64,000 bases of DNA. Source: Paenibacillus auburnensis (GTDB lineage: Bacteria > Bacillota > Bacilli > Paenibacillales > Paenibacillaceae). The notes below the pieces were generated by a model. It was not told where the DNA came from. It made no database searches and saw only the letters and a list, made by a program, of their open reading frames with translations. Below, piece after piece: positions 6,624-16,622 of the stretch. Both the position numbers and the translations under genes were made by a program. Where the stretch lies: contig NZ_CAKMMG010000004.1 of assembly GCF_927798115.1 (NCBI RefSeq), positions 355,541-419,540 on the forward strand, given 5' to 3'. Position 1 is the stretch's first letter. Each line of letters opens with the position of its first letter.

Positions 6624-7856
6624 TTGAAGGATGAACTGATTAAGCGGTTCGTTTCGTATGCGGTAATAGATACCCAGTCTAATGAAGAGAGCGATACCTG
6701 CCCCTCCACCCCCGGTCAGATGGAGCTGGCCCGCAAGCTGGTTTCTGAATTGCAGGAGCTGGGTCTTACGGAAGTAACGGTGGACGAGCATGCCTATGTT
6801 ATGGCTACCCTGCCTGCGAACAGTGACAAGGATGTTCCAACCATCGGTTTCCTAGCCCACCTGGATACGGCGACTGATTTCACCGGAGCGAATGTGAAGC
6901 CGCAAATCATTGAGAACTATGACGGCGGGGATATTGTGCTGAACCCGGAGCTAAATATCGTCCTGTCAACGGACAGCTTCCCGGAGCTGCCTGAATACAA
7001 AGGGCATACGCTGATTACAACCGATGGCACCACACTTCTGGGCGCAGACAACAAAGCCGGAATCGCCGAGATCATGACTGCCATGGCCTATCTGCAGGCC
7101 CACCCTGAAATCAAACACGGCAAAATCAGAGTCGCCTTTACTCCCGATGAGGAAATTGGACGCGGGCCGCATAAGTTCGATGTTGCCGCCTTCGGCGCCT
7201 CTTATGCCTACACTGTAGACGGCGGGCCGCTCGGTGAGCTGGAATACGAGAGCTTCAATGCTGCTGCCGCCAAAATCAGCTTCAAGGGCGTGAACGTTCA
7301 CCCCGGAACCGCCAAAGGTAAAATGGTCCATTCCTCGAAAATCGCCATGGCCTTCCATCTCAGACTGCCTACGGGTGAAGCACCTGAATTTACAGATGGT
7401 TATGAGGGCTTCTACCATCTGATCTCCATGCAGGGCTCGGCGGAGCACAGCAAGCTGGCATATATTATCCGTGACTTTGACCGCGCGAACTTCGAGAAAC
7501 GCAAAGCGAATATCGCCGCTATCGTCGATGAATTCAAATCCACCTACGGCGATGACAATGTTGTGCTGGAAATGAATGATCAGTACTATAATATGCGTGA
7601 AAAAATCGAGCCGGTCCGCCATATCGTCGACATCGCCCACGAAGCGATGGTGAACCTCGGCATCTCCCCGGTGATCCTCCCGATCCGCGGCGGTACAGAT
7701 GGTTCACAGCTGTCCTATATGGGGCTGCCGACGCCGAACATTTTTACCGGGGGAGAAAACTTCCACGGCAAGTTTGAATACGCCTCAGTCGATGTGATGC
7801 TGAAGGCCGTAAACGTCATTATTGAAATTGCCAGACTGTTTGAGCAAAGAGCCTAG
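6624..7856 (+). CDS. pepT: Peptidase T (tripeptide aminopeptidase)
   Basis: 410 residues, matching PepT length, from TTG 6624 with GAGGAG about ten bases upstream. The M20 metal ligands are in place: His79 and Asp81 (LAHLDTA), Asp142 (GADNKAG), Glu176-Glu177 (TPDEEIGRG), Asp199 (VDGGPLG) and the late His in ENFHGKFEY. The cytosolic dizinc enzyme removes the N-terminal residue from tripeptides. A stop-free start of GDTQSN-type (VIDTQSNEES) is also family-typical. It stands alone, closed by the strong terminator at 7911. Confidence 0.96.
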   Translation: MKDELIKRFVSYAVIDTQSNEESDTCPSTPGQMELARKLVSELQELGLTEVTVDEHAYVMATLPANSDKDVPTIGFLAHLDTATDFTGANVKPQIIENYDGGDIVLNPELNIVLSTDSFPELPEYKGHTLITTDGTTLLGADNKAGIAEIMTAMAYLQAHPEIKHGKIRVAFTPDEEIGRGPHKFDVAAFGASYAYTVDGGPLGELEYESFNAAAAKISFKGVNVHPGTAKGKMVHSSKIAMAFHLRLPTGEAPEFTDGYEGFYHLISMQGSAEHSKLAYIIRDFDRANFEKRKANIAAIVDEFKSTYGDDNVVLEMNDQYYNMREKIEPVRHIVDIAHEAMVNLGISPVILPIRGGTDGSQLSYMGLPTPNIFTGGENFHGKFEYASVDVMLKAVNVIIEIARLFEQRA

Positions 7857-7910
7857 CTGAAGGCTTCTTCTCGCAGCAGAAATGGTACAATGCCAACTGT
7901 TTAGAAAATG

Positions 7911-7966
7911 ACAAATCCCCTCTATCCTCCTGCGAAGCAGCGGAAGGATAGAGGGGATTTGTTTGT
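7911..7966. terminator. Bidirectional terminator between pepT and the oxidoreductase gene
   Basis: A perfect 18-bp stem (7911-7928 with 7945-7962) with T-rich sequence on the plus side. It serves the two convergent genes. Confidence 0.85.
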
Positions 7967-8051
7967 ATATTATGAAACGGCTGCCGGATGGCCATAACTG
8001 CAATACTGTCCGTAGCCGGGTTGTGCTATAGAACGCTCAATTGAAGCCAAC

Positions 8052-9185
8052 TTAAGCCTTAACCGGCACCCAGCCCGGTGTATTGGTGATCGCGCCCCAA
8101 AGCGGGTCAGGGATCACAAGCTCACCTTGCGCTGCAGGGTCCAGTTCCGTCTTAATTTCACTGGCGCGTCCTTCCGCCACCTTCTGCACCCAGTCCGGTT
8201 CCATCAGCAGCGGGCGGCCCAGAGCCACCAGGTCAATGCCGGTGTCCAGACTCTTCAGCGCATCTTCCGCCGTGTACAGTGAACCGACGCCGATGACCGG
8301 TACGGCACCGGCACGATCAACAATCTGCTCAATTCTCGGCCGGCTGTCTTCCGTGCCGCGGCGCGGCAGCGACCACAGCTCCATGAGCGATGCATGCAGA
8401 TAATCCAGTCCTTCCCCTTTGAGCGCATCAATCAGCGCAAAGGTCTCAGCCATCGTAATTCCCGGTGTTTCCGGTTCCTCCGGGGAGAAGCGGTAGCCAA
8501 CTAGAAACGGGGAGGACGCATATTCACTCACGACCCGTTTCACTTCGCGCAGAACGGCGAGCGGGAAGGTCAGGCGTTTCTCCAGGCTTCCGCCCCAGCG
8601 GTCTTCGCGGAGATTGGAATGTGGGGAGAAGAACTGCTGAACCAGATAACCGTTTGCTCCATGAATTTCCACACCATCGAAGCCAGCGGTAATCGCCCGG
8701 CGGGTAGCCGCCCCGAAATCGGCGATGATGACTTGAATTTCTTCATCGGTCAGCGTACGCGGCACCGGTCCTTGCCCGCCGCCCGGCAGCTCCGCTGGAA
8801 CACTGCTTGCACTGACGGTCTGGCCATCCGGCAGCAGATCCGGCGGGCACTGGCGTCCGCCGTGGAAAATCTGCAGCACAGCCTTGGCTCCCTGGCCCTT
8901 AATAGCATCCGCCAGCTCGCGCAGGCTTGGAATCAACTCGTCACTGTCGGCACCGAATTCACCGGGGAAGCCTTTCCCGCTCCGGCTCACATACACACAG
9001 GCCGTGATGACCATGCCAACGCCTTTGGAGCGGCGAATATAATAATCGATTTCCGGCTTGGAAACCGTGCCATCCTCATTGGAGGAGAAGTTGGTCATCG
9101 GGGCCATAACCACCCGGTTTTTCAGTGTAATTCCATTTTTGAAGCCGTAGTCGTCCAGCAGCTGACTGTAATTGGTTTGCGTCAT
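8052..9185 (-). CDS. Old Yellow Enzyme-type NADH:flavin oxidoreductase
   Basis: 377 residues. LKNRVVMAPMTN near the N-terminus, LQIFHGGRQC, DGVEIHGANGYLVQQFFSPHSN and ALGRPLLMEPDWVQK are the FMN-binding TIM-barrel motifs of the YqjM/YqiG-like family. Such enzymes reduce activated alkenes of quinones and other electrophiles. The start follows TGGAGGGAATAAGAC. It lies 80 bp downstream of an HxlR-family gene on the same strand, consistent with control by an electrophile- or redox-sensing regulator (inference). Confidence 0.92.
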   Translation of the reverse strand: MTQTNYSQLLDDYGFKNGITLKNRVVMAPMTNFSSNEDGTVSKPEIDYYIRRSKGVGMVITACVYVSRSGKGFPGEFGADSDELIPSLRELADAIKGQGAKAVLQIFHGGRQCPPDLLPDGQTVSASSVPAELPGGGQGPVPRTLTDEEIQVIIADFGAATRRAITAGFDGVEIHGANGYLVQQFFSPHSNLREDRWGGSLEKRLTFPLAVLREVKRVVSEYASSPFLVGYRFSPEEPETPGITMAETFALIDALKGEGLDYLHASLMELWSLPRRGTEDSRPRIEQIVDRAGAVPVIGVGSLYTAEDALKSLDTGIDLVALGRPLLMEPDWVQKVAEGRASEIKTELDPAAQGELVIPDPLWGAITNTPGWVPVKA

Positions 9186-9265
9186 GTCTTATTCCCTCCA
9201 TTAATATAATCTATATAAGTATCACGGCAGGCGGTGATCAGCGGTGAACACATCACAGAATACCG

Positions 9266-9646
9266 CTATCCCTCCGCCTTAGCCTTAGCCGTATCCTTCC
9301 AGATCACTTTGTTTCCGTAATTTTTGCCCCAGTCATACATCATGCGCAGGACAGGCAGCAGGCTCTGCCCGTATTCTGTCAAAGAATATTCTACTCTCGG
9401 AGGGACCTCGGCATACACCTTTCTCAGCACAAGCTGGTCTTCCTCCAGCTCACGAAGCTGATTGGTCAGCATTTTTTGCGTAATATGGGGAATCAGCTTC
9501 TTCAGCTCACTGAAACGTTTGGTTCCTTCCAGGCCAAGATGCCACAGGATAATCAGCTTCCATTTCCCGCCGATGACGGCGAGTGTAAGCTCCTTCTCAC
9601 AATTAATTTCCTGCAAATTAATACGGTCTTTAATATCCGTTGCCAA
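9266..9646 (-). CDS. HxlR-family transcriptional regulator
   Basis: Start chosen at TTG 9646, 8 bases after AAAGGAGGA; longer readings up to 9745 lack such a site. The 126-residue product has the HxlR winged helix: TLAVIGGKWKLIILWHL, ELKKLIPHITQKMLTNQLREL and PPRVEYSLTEYG. A single Cys sits before the TLAVIGG helix (INCEKEL), the position of the redox-sensing cysteine in YodB and relatives. It precedes the Old Yellow Enzyme gene and probably regulates it. Confidence 0.9.
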   Translation of the reverse strand: MATDIKDRINLQEINCEKELTLAVIGGKWKLIILWHLGLEGTKRFSELKKLIPHITQKMLTNQLRELEEDQLVLRKVYAEVPPRVEYSLTEYGQSLLPVLRMMYDWGKNYGNKVIWKDTAKAKAEG

Positions 9647-9745
9647 GATATGCGTCCTCCTTTCGTTCTCCACCATCATACTACAAAACACCCGGGGGCC
9701 GCACATCGCCGGCGGGAGCGCCGGACCAGAGAATCTATTACACAT

Positions 9746-9776
9746 AAAGAACCGCAGGCTCGGCCTGCGGTCTTTA
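9746..9776 (-). terminator. Hairpin between converging transcription segments
   Basis: ACCGCAGGC (9751-9759) pairs with GCCTGCGGT (9763-9771), extended by AAAG/CTTT. It lies 31 bases after the stop of the binding-protein gene at 9807 and probably ends that operon. Confidence 0.65.
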
Positions 9777-9806
9777 TAGAAATATTGGTTTACTTACAGG
9801 TGCGGT

Positions 9807-11201
9807 TTATTCGCTGACTAAGCTTCCCTGCAGATTAGCTGCACTGAAGTCCGGCTGTGCTTCAATTGTAGTATCCCCTGCAGCTTTGGCTTTTTCGAGT
9901 GCGGCATTATAACGGGTATTCAGATCCTGAATCTCCTTGTCCAGATCTCCGCCGGTAAAGATATATCTGTTGAATACGTCCATCTTCTTGGTTCCCTCCA
10001 GGCGTCCTTCCGTAGCCCCGAATGGAGTGGCCGGATAGATTCCGTCAAATTTCGTCGGCAGGAAGTATTCGATTCCCGGGATATCCGGAGCTTTCGCTGC
10101 AGCAGCAACAGAAGGAATAACCGAAACGCCGTATCCGCCTTCCTGGTATGCAGTCTGCACCTCATCGCTGTACATCCACTCGATGAATTTCCAGGCTGCT
10201 TCCTTCTGCCCGGAATCCTTGCTCATCGCCAGATAGCTGCCGGAAATAACCTGGCTGGCACCGTTCTGCTTGCCGTCCACGGTTGGAGGCAGCGCTGCAG
10301 CCCAGCGGATATCCGTCGGAAATTGGGTTTTGTATACGCTAGGTTCAACAGAGTGGTTGAAGTACATCCCGATTTTGCCTTGGGCGAACTGTGCCCGCAG
10401 CGGGTCAATATCGAGCGATTCCGAACCCGGCATCATGCTGCCGTCCTCCACAATCTGGCGCAGCGCCTCAAGCGTCTCTTTATACATACCGAAGTCAAAC
10501 TGGCCGGTCTGGAAGTTGAAGCCTTCCGTCCCTACTGTCTTGCTTAGAGTCGTAATCGGATGGGCAATACGCTCAAACCCGCTTCCGCTCTTGAAGTTAC
10601 CGGCCAGGCCATAAGCGCCGATGTCTTTACCCGCTGCGGTAATCTTCTTGGCATCCTCCACCATTTCAGCCAGTGTGGTCGGCGGCGCGGCAATACCGGC
10701 CTTCTCGAACAGGTCGACGTTATAGATCAGGCGCCAGAACTGGCCGATATTCGGCAGGGTGTAGATTTTGCCGTCAATGGTATTCTTCTCATTAATAAGT
10801 ACGTTCTCGAACCGGCTCTTCATTTCCGGCGTAATGTATTCATCAAAAGATTCCAGATAACCCTTCTTCACCCAAGTCGGCACGTTTCCTGTATCCACCC
10901 GCAGAATGTCCGGCGCCTGTTTACTGGAGAAGGCGATGTCCACGGACTGGGCATAGTTATCGGCCATCACCTTAAATTCAATATCCACACCCGGATTAAG
11001 CCCTTCGTATTCACTTATCTTTTGCTCAATGAAATCAGAATCATGACGGTCAATCGACCAGTAGACCAGCTTTGTTTGCTCAGCGGGTTTATCACTGCCG
11101 CCCTCTGCCTCTGTTGTTGCATTATTGTTCGAAGAGCATGCAGCCAGTGATCCTGCCAGCAGCAGCGAAGCTCCAGCCAGCATCCATTGATTTTTTTTCA
11201 T
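9807..11201 (-). CDS. Carbohydrate ABC transporter substrate-binding lipoprotein
   Basis: 464 residues with lipobox LAGSLAAC, a short N/T/E/G linker and the family 1 solute-binding fold: TKLVYWSIDRHDSDFIEQKI, APDILRVDTGNVPTWVKKGYLE, IDGKIYTLPNIGQFWRLIYN, and WKFIEWMYSDEVQTAY near the C-terminus. Its ribosome-binding site is AAAAGGGAGGG and a TATAAT (11256-11251) lies upstream without a good -35, as expected for an activator-dependent promoter. It is last in the order permease, permease, kinase, regulator, binding protein. The ligand is probably a plant or algal polysaccharide fragment, judged from the neighbouring lyase. Confidence 0.9.
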   Translation of the reverse strand: MKKNQWMLAGASLLLAGSLAACSSNNNATTEAEGGSDKPAEQTKLVYWSIDRHDSDFIEQKISEYEGLNPGVDIEFKVMADNYAQSVDIAFSSKQAPDILRVDTGNVPTWVKKGYLESFDEYITPEMKSRFENVLINEKNTIDGKIYTLPNIGQFWRLIYNVDLFEKAGIAAPPTTLAEMVEDAKKITAAGKDIGAYGLAGNFKSGSGFERIAHPITTLSKTVGTEGFNFQTGQFDFGMYKETLEALRQIVEDGSMMPGSESLDIDPLRAQFAQGKIGMYFNHSVEPSVYKTQFPTDIRWAAALPPTVDGKQNGASQVISGSYLAMSKDSGQKEAAWKFIEWMYSDEVQTAYQEGGYGVSVIPSVAAAAKAPDIPGIEYFLPTKFDGIYPATPFGATEGRLEGTKKMDVFNRYIFTGGDLDKEIQDLNTRYNAALEKAKAAGDTTIEAQPDFSAANLQGSLVSE

Positions 11202-11292
11202 CTAAAAACCCTCCCTTTTCTTTTTGTAATCGCATTCATTTGATATAAAAATTATAGAATGCCTGCCGGGTTGTAAGTGAAGGAGAAAACAA

Positions 11293-12954
11293 CTATTCAG
11301 GGGAGACGAAATCACTGTTTCCGCGCGGGCCGGCTGCAGTGTACTTGGAACGGAAGTCCGTCGGCGTCATACCGGTATATTTTTTGAACAGCTCAGTGAA
11401 ATAAGGACGGTCCTCATAGCCCAGGGAGACAGCGATATCCTGCACCTGCATACCCTCCAGCACCATTTCCTTGGCCTTCTCCATCCGGCGGCTGATAATA
11501 TATTGGGCCAGCGTCATGCCCATCTCTTTTTTGAACAGATTCGAGAAATAACTCGGGCTGAGATGCACCTCTCTGGCACAATCGGCCACAGAAAGGTTGC
11601 GGTGCAGATTTCCGTTGATATGGGCGATAGCCCGCTCCACCAGCACCCGCGCATCACTGGACTGGCGGATCTGCACATAGGTACAGCCCTGGCGGCAAAA
11701 CTCACGGATCTGCCTGCGCAGCTCCTCAAAGGAAGCCGCCCCGTTCATGTCGGCCAGCTTCTTCTCCAGCATTTTGACCTCCGTATCCGAGGCCTTGTCA
11801 GAGAACACACGGTGAATCGAATGGGCCAGCTCCAGACACATCGTCTTGACGATGGCCGGGTCAGGCAGGGCGGGAGCATTCAGCCACTCACTCCATATAT
11901 GATCCAGCTCTTCCTCCGCCTTGGCCAGATTAGCCGAACGCAGGCAGTAGAGCAGTTCCTTCTCTTTATCAAAAGAGTATCTGGGCAGCACAGCCTCTCT
12001 CTCCGGCGAATCGGCATAGCGGTACACGCTGTTCCCGCCGGTCAGAAACGTATTGGTCAGTGCAGATAGCGCCTGGGCATAGGATACCGAAAGCTGCCCG
12101 GCCTCCTCCACCTCCCCGCCGAGTCCGATGGAAACGGTCTGGTACGTATGCCGGCAGACGTTCTCCCGGCATTTCTCGGCAATCTGCTCCGCATCCAGCT
12201 CCGAAGGGGGATTCATCACGATAACAAACTGATTAACGTGCTCGCGGAAGACAATCCCCTGCGTATACCCGTCAATCGTCTCCTCCAGAATGTTCTGCAC
12301 CGCAAAGCGGATCAGCTCCACCTCAGACACCGGCATGGCCGCTGTGCGCTCGGCAAAAAAGTCAATTTCCGCCGCCATCACGCAAAAGCCGCTGCTTTTC
12401 ATCGTAATCGCATAGAAATCCCACTGCTGGCTGAGATGCTGCTGCCTGCTGCCGTAACGGATGAGCAGACGCATATACTCCTGGCGCAGATACGGCATGC
12501 TCTCCCGCAGCTTCTGCTCCATCCCCCGCATCTGCTCGGCCTGCGAGCGCTCCCGCTCCAGTACTTCTTTCGCCTTCAGCACGGATTCAAGCACCTGCGG
12601 CTTGGTAAAGGGCTTGACGATTAGGTCAAAGGCCCCGAGCTTCACTGCCTCCTGGGCATAGGTGAAATCGGAATAGCCGGTAAGAAAGATCAGCTTGATA
12701 TCCGGCTGCTCGGACTGAATGATCCGCATCATCTCCAGCCCGTCGGTAAAGGGCATGCGGATGTCGGTGAGTACAATATCCGGCCGGTGCCTGCGGATCT
12801 GCATCAGCCCTTCTTCCCCGTTGCCCGCCGTTGCCGCAACTACAATACCATGCTCCTCCCAGGGAATCCTCTGCGACAAGCCGCGCACAACGGCCGGAAT
12901 ATCGTCAACAATGCATATTTTAATAGGCTCAGCGTGGCTCAGGATAAACTCCAC
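11293..12954 (-). CDS. YesN-type response regulator (REC + AraC)
   Basis: GTG 12954 is taken as the start (553 residues), giving a 26-base overlap with the kinase gene; the site before it is weak and CTG 12942 after GGTGGAG is an alternative. The receiver domain starts KICIVDDIPAVV with phospho-acceptor Asp in DIVLTDIRMP and Lys in LIVKPF. A long linker is followed by two AraC helix-turn-helix motifs (SVADCAREVHLSPSYFSNLF; VQDIAVSLGYEDRPYFTELFKKYTGMTP). It should activate the transporter operon and possibly the divergent lyase gene on kinase signalling. Confidence 0.92.
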   Translation of the reverse strand: MEFILSHAEPIKICIVDDIPAVVRGLSQRIPWEEHGIVVAATAGNGEEGLMQIRRHRPDIVLTDIRMPFTDGLEMMRIIQSEQPDIKLIFLTGYSDFTYAQEAVKLGAFDLIVKPFTKPQVLESVLKAKEVLERERSQAEQMRGMEQKLRESMPYLRQEYMRLLIRYGSRQQHLSQQWDFYAITMKSSGFCVMAAEIDFFAERTAAMPVSEVELIRFAVQNILEETIDGYTQGIVFREHVNQFVIVMNPPSELDAEQIAEKCRENVCRHTYQTVSIGLGGEVEEAGQLSVSYAQALSALTNTFLTGGNSVYRYADSPEREAVLPRYSFDKEKELLYCLRSANLAKAEEELDHIWSEWLNAPALPDPAIVKTMCLELAHSIHRVFSDKASDTEVKMLEKKLADMNGAASFEELRRQIREFCRQGCTYVQIRQSSDARVLVERAIAHINGNLHRNLSVADCAREVHLSPSYFSNLFKKEMGMTLAQYIISRRMEKAKEMVLEGMQVQDIAVSLGYEDRPYFTELFKKYTGMTPTDFRSKYTAAGPRGNSDFVSPE

Positions 12955-14692
12955 CTTCCATCGGTATTGAGAGTATGGCTTCTGTTTCGATATATGGGCG
13001 GCTGCGGAAGGATAATGCCGCCTCCTTGCCGTAATACAGCTGCAGACGGCTGCAGATATTGGACAGCGCATAGCCTCCGCTGGAGACAGGCTCCCTCAGG
13101 CTTGCATTCAGCTTCTCCGCGTCCATACCCGACCCGTTGTCGGCCGCACGGATCACTAGCTGCTGCGCTTCGAGTGTCACAGAGATCGTGATCCTTCCGC
13201 CGCCCCGCATCTCCTTCAGCCCGTGCAGAATGGAATTTTCCACAAGCGGCTGGATAATAATCTTCAGCACAGGCAGCTCCAGCAGCTCCTGTCCGGCCGT
13301 TATCGTATACTCGAACAGCCCCTCGTAACATTGCTGCTGAAGGTTCAGGTACTGGCGGACATGCTCCAGCTCCTTACCCAGGGTCGTAATCTCCTGCCCG
13401 TTGTTCAGGCCGAGCCGGAACAGCGCGGACAGCGAAATGACCATCTGCTTCACATCTTCATATTCATCCATTTCACATTTCCAGAGGATTGTATTCAGTG
13501 TGTTATATAAAAAATGGGGCTCAATCTGCGCCTGCAGCGCTTTGATCTCCGCTTTCCGTTTTTCTTTCTCCGTATCCCGGACCTCAAGAATCAGTTCGCC
13601 GATCCGGTCCAGCATCTGGTTGAATTTGCGTCCCGCTTCTCCGATTTCATCCTGGAACGGGCTCTGGAAACGGGCATCCAGATCCTCGTGCTCCACCCGC
13701 GACATCGTCTTCTGCAGCTTCAGCAGCGGCCCGAGCAATAGGGCCGACAGGAATCTCGCCAGCAGCAGCGCAATTACGATACACACGGCAATGATCATCA
13801 GCACCAGCCACTGAATACTGCGTACAGGCTGGAGCAGCTCCTTCTTCGACTGGTAGCTGACGAGCAGCCAGTCACCGGCATATCTGGATTCGGCATAGCT
13901 GACCAGCATCGTCCCGCCACCGGCCGAATATTCAAAATTTCCGCTGTCTGCTTCAAGCAGCCTGTCCATAAATACTGCAGACCGCGACCAGTCCGGCCGG
14001 GTCTTGTCTCCGAAGACACTTACTCCGGCCTTGTTGATCAGCAGAAACTTGGCGCTGCCAAGGCTTGCCCCTCCGCTGACGGTATCCTCCAGAATATCCT
14101 CTTTTACATTAACGGCCAGAAAAACATCCGGCACATAATTCTCCGTCAGCGGCTGCAGCAGCAGCGATATTACCTGATGGTTCCCTGCGAACAGCTCATC
14201 CTCATGGCTCTCCACCCAGCTGGATTCGGGATTGGCCTTGATCCGCTGATACAGCAAAGACTCCATAAATGGAGTCGGTGTTCTGCGCAGATTGCCGGCG
14301 GAGTAGAAATCCCCGTCCGGCGTACTGATCAGAATCGATTCGATGGAGTTCTCCGTCAGCTCGGCCTGTGTAAAGGGGACCTGCAGCTGGGAGAAGTTTG
14401 CAAAGAACCGGTCTGTATTATGCGCTTGTATATCCCTTATCGTCTGTTTATACGCTTCGCTCAGCATCATGGTGGAGGATGCCACAATGATCTGCTTGAG
14501 CTTCTGGTCCAGCACGTTGACGGACTGGTTCAGCACATTGCGGTTCAGGTCAACCGAGTTCCGTTCCATCGCCCGCGAAGCAATCGAGTAGGCCCAGGAG
14601 CCGGTAATTGAGATACAAAAGATAGTTAGTGCGGTAAAAGACAGCCATATTCTTTTCTTAAGCGAGGTCCGGTACAGCCAGGCCTTCAGCAT
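12929..14692 (-). CDS. YesM-type sensor histidine kinase
   Basis: 587 residues: membrane helix at about 15-37, extracellular Cache-like domain, second helix near 295-320, HAMP (SALLLGPLLKLQKTMSRVEHEDLDAR), His_kinase motif ALQAQIEPHFLYNTLNTI and a HATPase_c with VENSILHGLKEMRGGG and DNGSGMD. It senses an extracellular carbohydrate or the liganded binding protein and phosphorylates the overlapping YesN-type regulator. It lies within the transporter operon, downstream of both permease genes. Confidence 0.93.
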   Translation of the reverse strand: MLKAWLYRTSLKKRIWLSFTALTIFCISITGSWAYSIASRAMERNSVDLNRNVLNQSVNVLDQKLKQIIVASSTMMLSEAYKQTIRDIQAHNTDRFFANFSQLQVPFTQAELTENSIESILISTPDGDFYSAGNLRRTPTPFMESLLYQRIKANPESSWVESHEDELFAGNHQVISLLLQPLTENYVPDVFLAVNVKEDILEDTVSGGASLGSAKFLLINKAGVSVFGDKTRPDWSRSAVFMDRLLEADSGNFEYSAGGGTMLVSYAESRYAGDWLLVSYQSKKELLQPVRSIQWLVLMIIAVCIVIALLLARFLSALLLGPLLKLQKTMSRVEHEDLDARFQSPFQDEIGEAGRKFNQMLDRIGELILEVRDTEKEKRKAEIKALQAQIEPHFLYNTLNTILWKCEMDEYEDVKQMVISLSALFRLGLNNGQEITTLGKELEHVRQYLNLQQQCYEGLFEYTITAGQELLELPVLKIIIQPLVENSILHGLKEMRGGGRITISVTLEAQQLVIRAADNGSGMDAEKLNASLREPVSSGGYALSNICSRLQLYYGKEAALSFRSRPYIETEAILSIPMEGGVYPEPR

Positions 14693-14744
14693 GATTCCAC
14701 ATCCTTCGTTGACTGGCTGCCGGAAAAACTGCCGCGCTATTCGC

Positions 14745-15635
14745 TTAGCCCTTCACGGAGCCAGCTGTCATCTGCATGAATGTTTTATTGGCAAAAATGT
14801 AGACAATGATCATCGGCAGCATAGACACACATGCACCGGCAAGCATTAATTGCGGCTGGGCCGCATCCCCCACGCCGTATTTCAGCCCGGCGAGACCCAC
14901 GGTAAGTGTCTGCAGGGCAGGCTGTGTCATCGTAAATACCAGCGGCAGAATATATTCATTCCATGCACCGCGGAAGGTCCAAAGCGCTGTGACTCCCAGT
15001 GCGGGCGTCAGAAGCGGCAAGATAACACGAAAGTATACGCTATAGAAGTTGCAGCCGTCAATAAAGGCCGCTTCGTCCAGTTCCTTCGAAATGGCTCTTA
15101 CAAAGCCGATCAGCATGAAGAATGCAGTCGCATGGGCGCTGATCAGGATGATGATGACGCCCCAGAGCGATTTTTGCAGATGAAGGGCGACCATAAGGTC
15201 GAACTGGGGACGCAGGACAACCGCACCGATCGAGATGAACAGGGTACAGGACTGGATGACCACGTACAGCCGTTTCCCGTAGAAATCAACCCGCGCAACC
15301 GCATACGCGGCCATTGTTCCTATCAATAGAGTTCCTATCGTTGTAAAGGTACTGATAAATACGCTGTTCCAGGTAAAGCGTGCGAAATTGGCCGACGTCC
15401 AGGCCTGCGCGTAGTTTGAGAACTTCCATTCCTTCGGCAGCAGCGACGTGCCGGTGGTCAGCTCCAGATTCGATTTCAGCGACCCGAAAAAAGCCAATAT
15501 AAGCGGGAATAACGCCAACGCCGCTACCAGGAGCAGGAAAATCCACAGCAGTATCCGGGACAGCAGTGCCTTCGTCTTTATCGAACCGGCGGTCTGCGCC
15601 GAGGCTATTTTCGTTTCCGCGTGTAATGTGCTCAC
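14745..15635 (-). CDS. Carbohydrate ABC transporter permease (MalG-type)
   Basis: 296 residues from GTG 15635 with AGAGGAG upstream. Six membrane helices and the EAA loop ELDEAAFIDGCNFYSVYFRVILPLLTPA cut here as EAAFIDG...ILPLLTPA are visible. The C-terminus ANKTFMQMTAGSVKG is the usual MalG-type ending (FMxGxxxGAVKG). It pairs with the MalF-type permease 18 bp upstream; no ATPase gene is present, so a shared MsmX-like ATPase is expected. Confidence 0.93.
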   Translation of the reverse strand: MSTLHAETKIASAQTAGSIKTKALLSRILLWIFLLLVAALALFPLILAFFGSLKSNLELTTGTSLLPKEWKFSNYAQAWTSANFARFTWNSVFISTFTTIGTLLIGTMAAYAVARVDFYGKRLYVVIQSCTLFISIGAVVLRPQFDLMVALHLQKSLWGVIIILISAHATAFFMLIGFVRAISKELDEAAFIDGCNFYSVYFRVILPLLTPALGVTALWTFRGAWNEYILPLVFTMTQPALQTLTVGLAGLKYGVGDAAQPQLMLAGACVSMLPMIIVYIFANKTFMQMTAGSVKG

Positions 15636-15653
15636 TGTTCATTCTCCTCTCTT

Positions 15654-16550
15654 TTAATAGATGTCATTCAGTTTCTTGGATACATAGAAGTAAATCAGTG
15701 TGATCAGGCCGACGATAACTGCCGTTGTGAATCCGACCGCACTGCCGTAACCGAACTGCTGGATGCTCGATCCTCCGCTCGATACCGGGAAGAACAGTTT
15801 ATAGAGATAGAGATACATAACTTCCGTTTTGCCGTAAGGCCCGCCTTCGGTCAGTACCATAATGCTCTCGTAGCCCTTCAGAGAGACGGTGATCGCCAGC
15901 ATGATGATCATCTGCAGCACAGGCCCCAGCATCGGAACGGTAATACTCCACATCTTCCGCAGCGGCCCCGCCCCGTCCAGGGAAGCGGCTTCATAAAGAT
16001 CCTCCGGAATATTCTGCAGCCCGGCAATAAAGAGCAGCATATAGTTGCCGACCGCACCCCAGATCGCGATGATAATTGCCGTTACTAAAGCATGCTTGGC
16101 GCCCAGCCAGTCTATGGGAGCGGATACAATTCCGGCGCCCATCAGCAGCTGATTCACCATTCCGTTGTAAGAGTTGAAAATAACGTAGAACACGATCGCC
16201 ATGACCGAAGCACTGATTACGGTAGGCATGAAATAGATCGCCCGCAGCAGCTGGCGTCCTTTCAGGGCGCGGTTGAGCACCACAGCCAATACAAACGAGA
16301 GCGGGATGGTGATCACCAGCTTGCCGCCTGCATAGATGAAGGTGTTGACCACGGACTTCCAGAAATCCTTATCCCGCAGCAGCCGCTCGAAATTATCGAG
16401 GCCGACGAAGAGCGGCGTGCCGAAGCCCTGATAATCATAGAACATGTACTTCAAAGCCCAGAAGACGGGGTACACCCCAAAAATCAGCGTCAGAATGAGG
16501 CTGGGCGCTACAAAGGTCCAGGCGTTTATTTGACGTTTCGTTCCATTCAT
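15654..16550 (-). CDS. Carbohydrate ABC transporter permease (MalF-type)
   Basis: 298 residues, first gene of the minus-strand operon, with CAGGAGGA before ATG 16550. It has six helices and the EAA motif DLYEAASLDGAGPLRKMWSI. It forms the translocation channel with the MalG-type partner. Its promoter region is shared with the divergent lyase gene and carries a long inverted repeat at 16623-16688. Confidence 0.93.
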   Translation of the reverse strand: MNGTKRQINAWTFVAPSLILTLIFGVYPVFWALKYMFYDYQGFGTPLFVGLDNFERLLRDKDFWKSVVNTFIYAGGKLVITIPLSFVLAVVLNRALKGRQLLRAIYFMPTVISASVMAIVFYVIFNSYNGMVNQLLMGAGIVSAPIDWLGAKHALVTAIIIAIWGAVGNYMLLFIAGLQNIPEDLYEAASLDGAGPLRKMWSITVPMLGPVLQMIIMLAITVSLKGYESIMVLTEGGPYGKTEVMYLYLYKLFFPVSSGGSSIQQFGYGSAVGFTTAVIVGLITLIYFYVSKKLNDIY

Positions 16551-16622
16551 TGATTGTTCCTCCTGTCTATTCGGCTTACGCTTCTTGCCTTAATCATAAG
16601 TCCCCAGGCACATACACAGTTA

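Noticed and set aside
10560..11150. 196-residue plus-strand ORF
   Set aside because: Antisense to the binding-protein gene at 9807-11201, with no protein-like features.
12955..13071. N-terminal extension of the YesN regulator to 13071
   Set aside because: It is wholly inside the kinase gene and adds 39 residues before the receiver domain with no homology.
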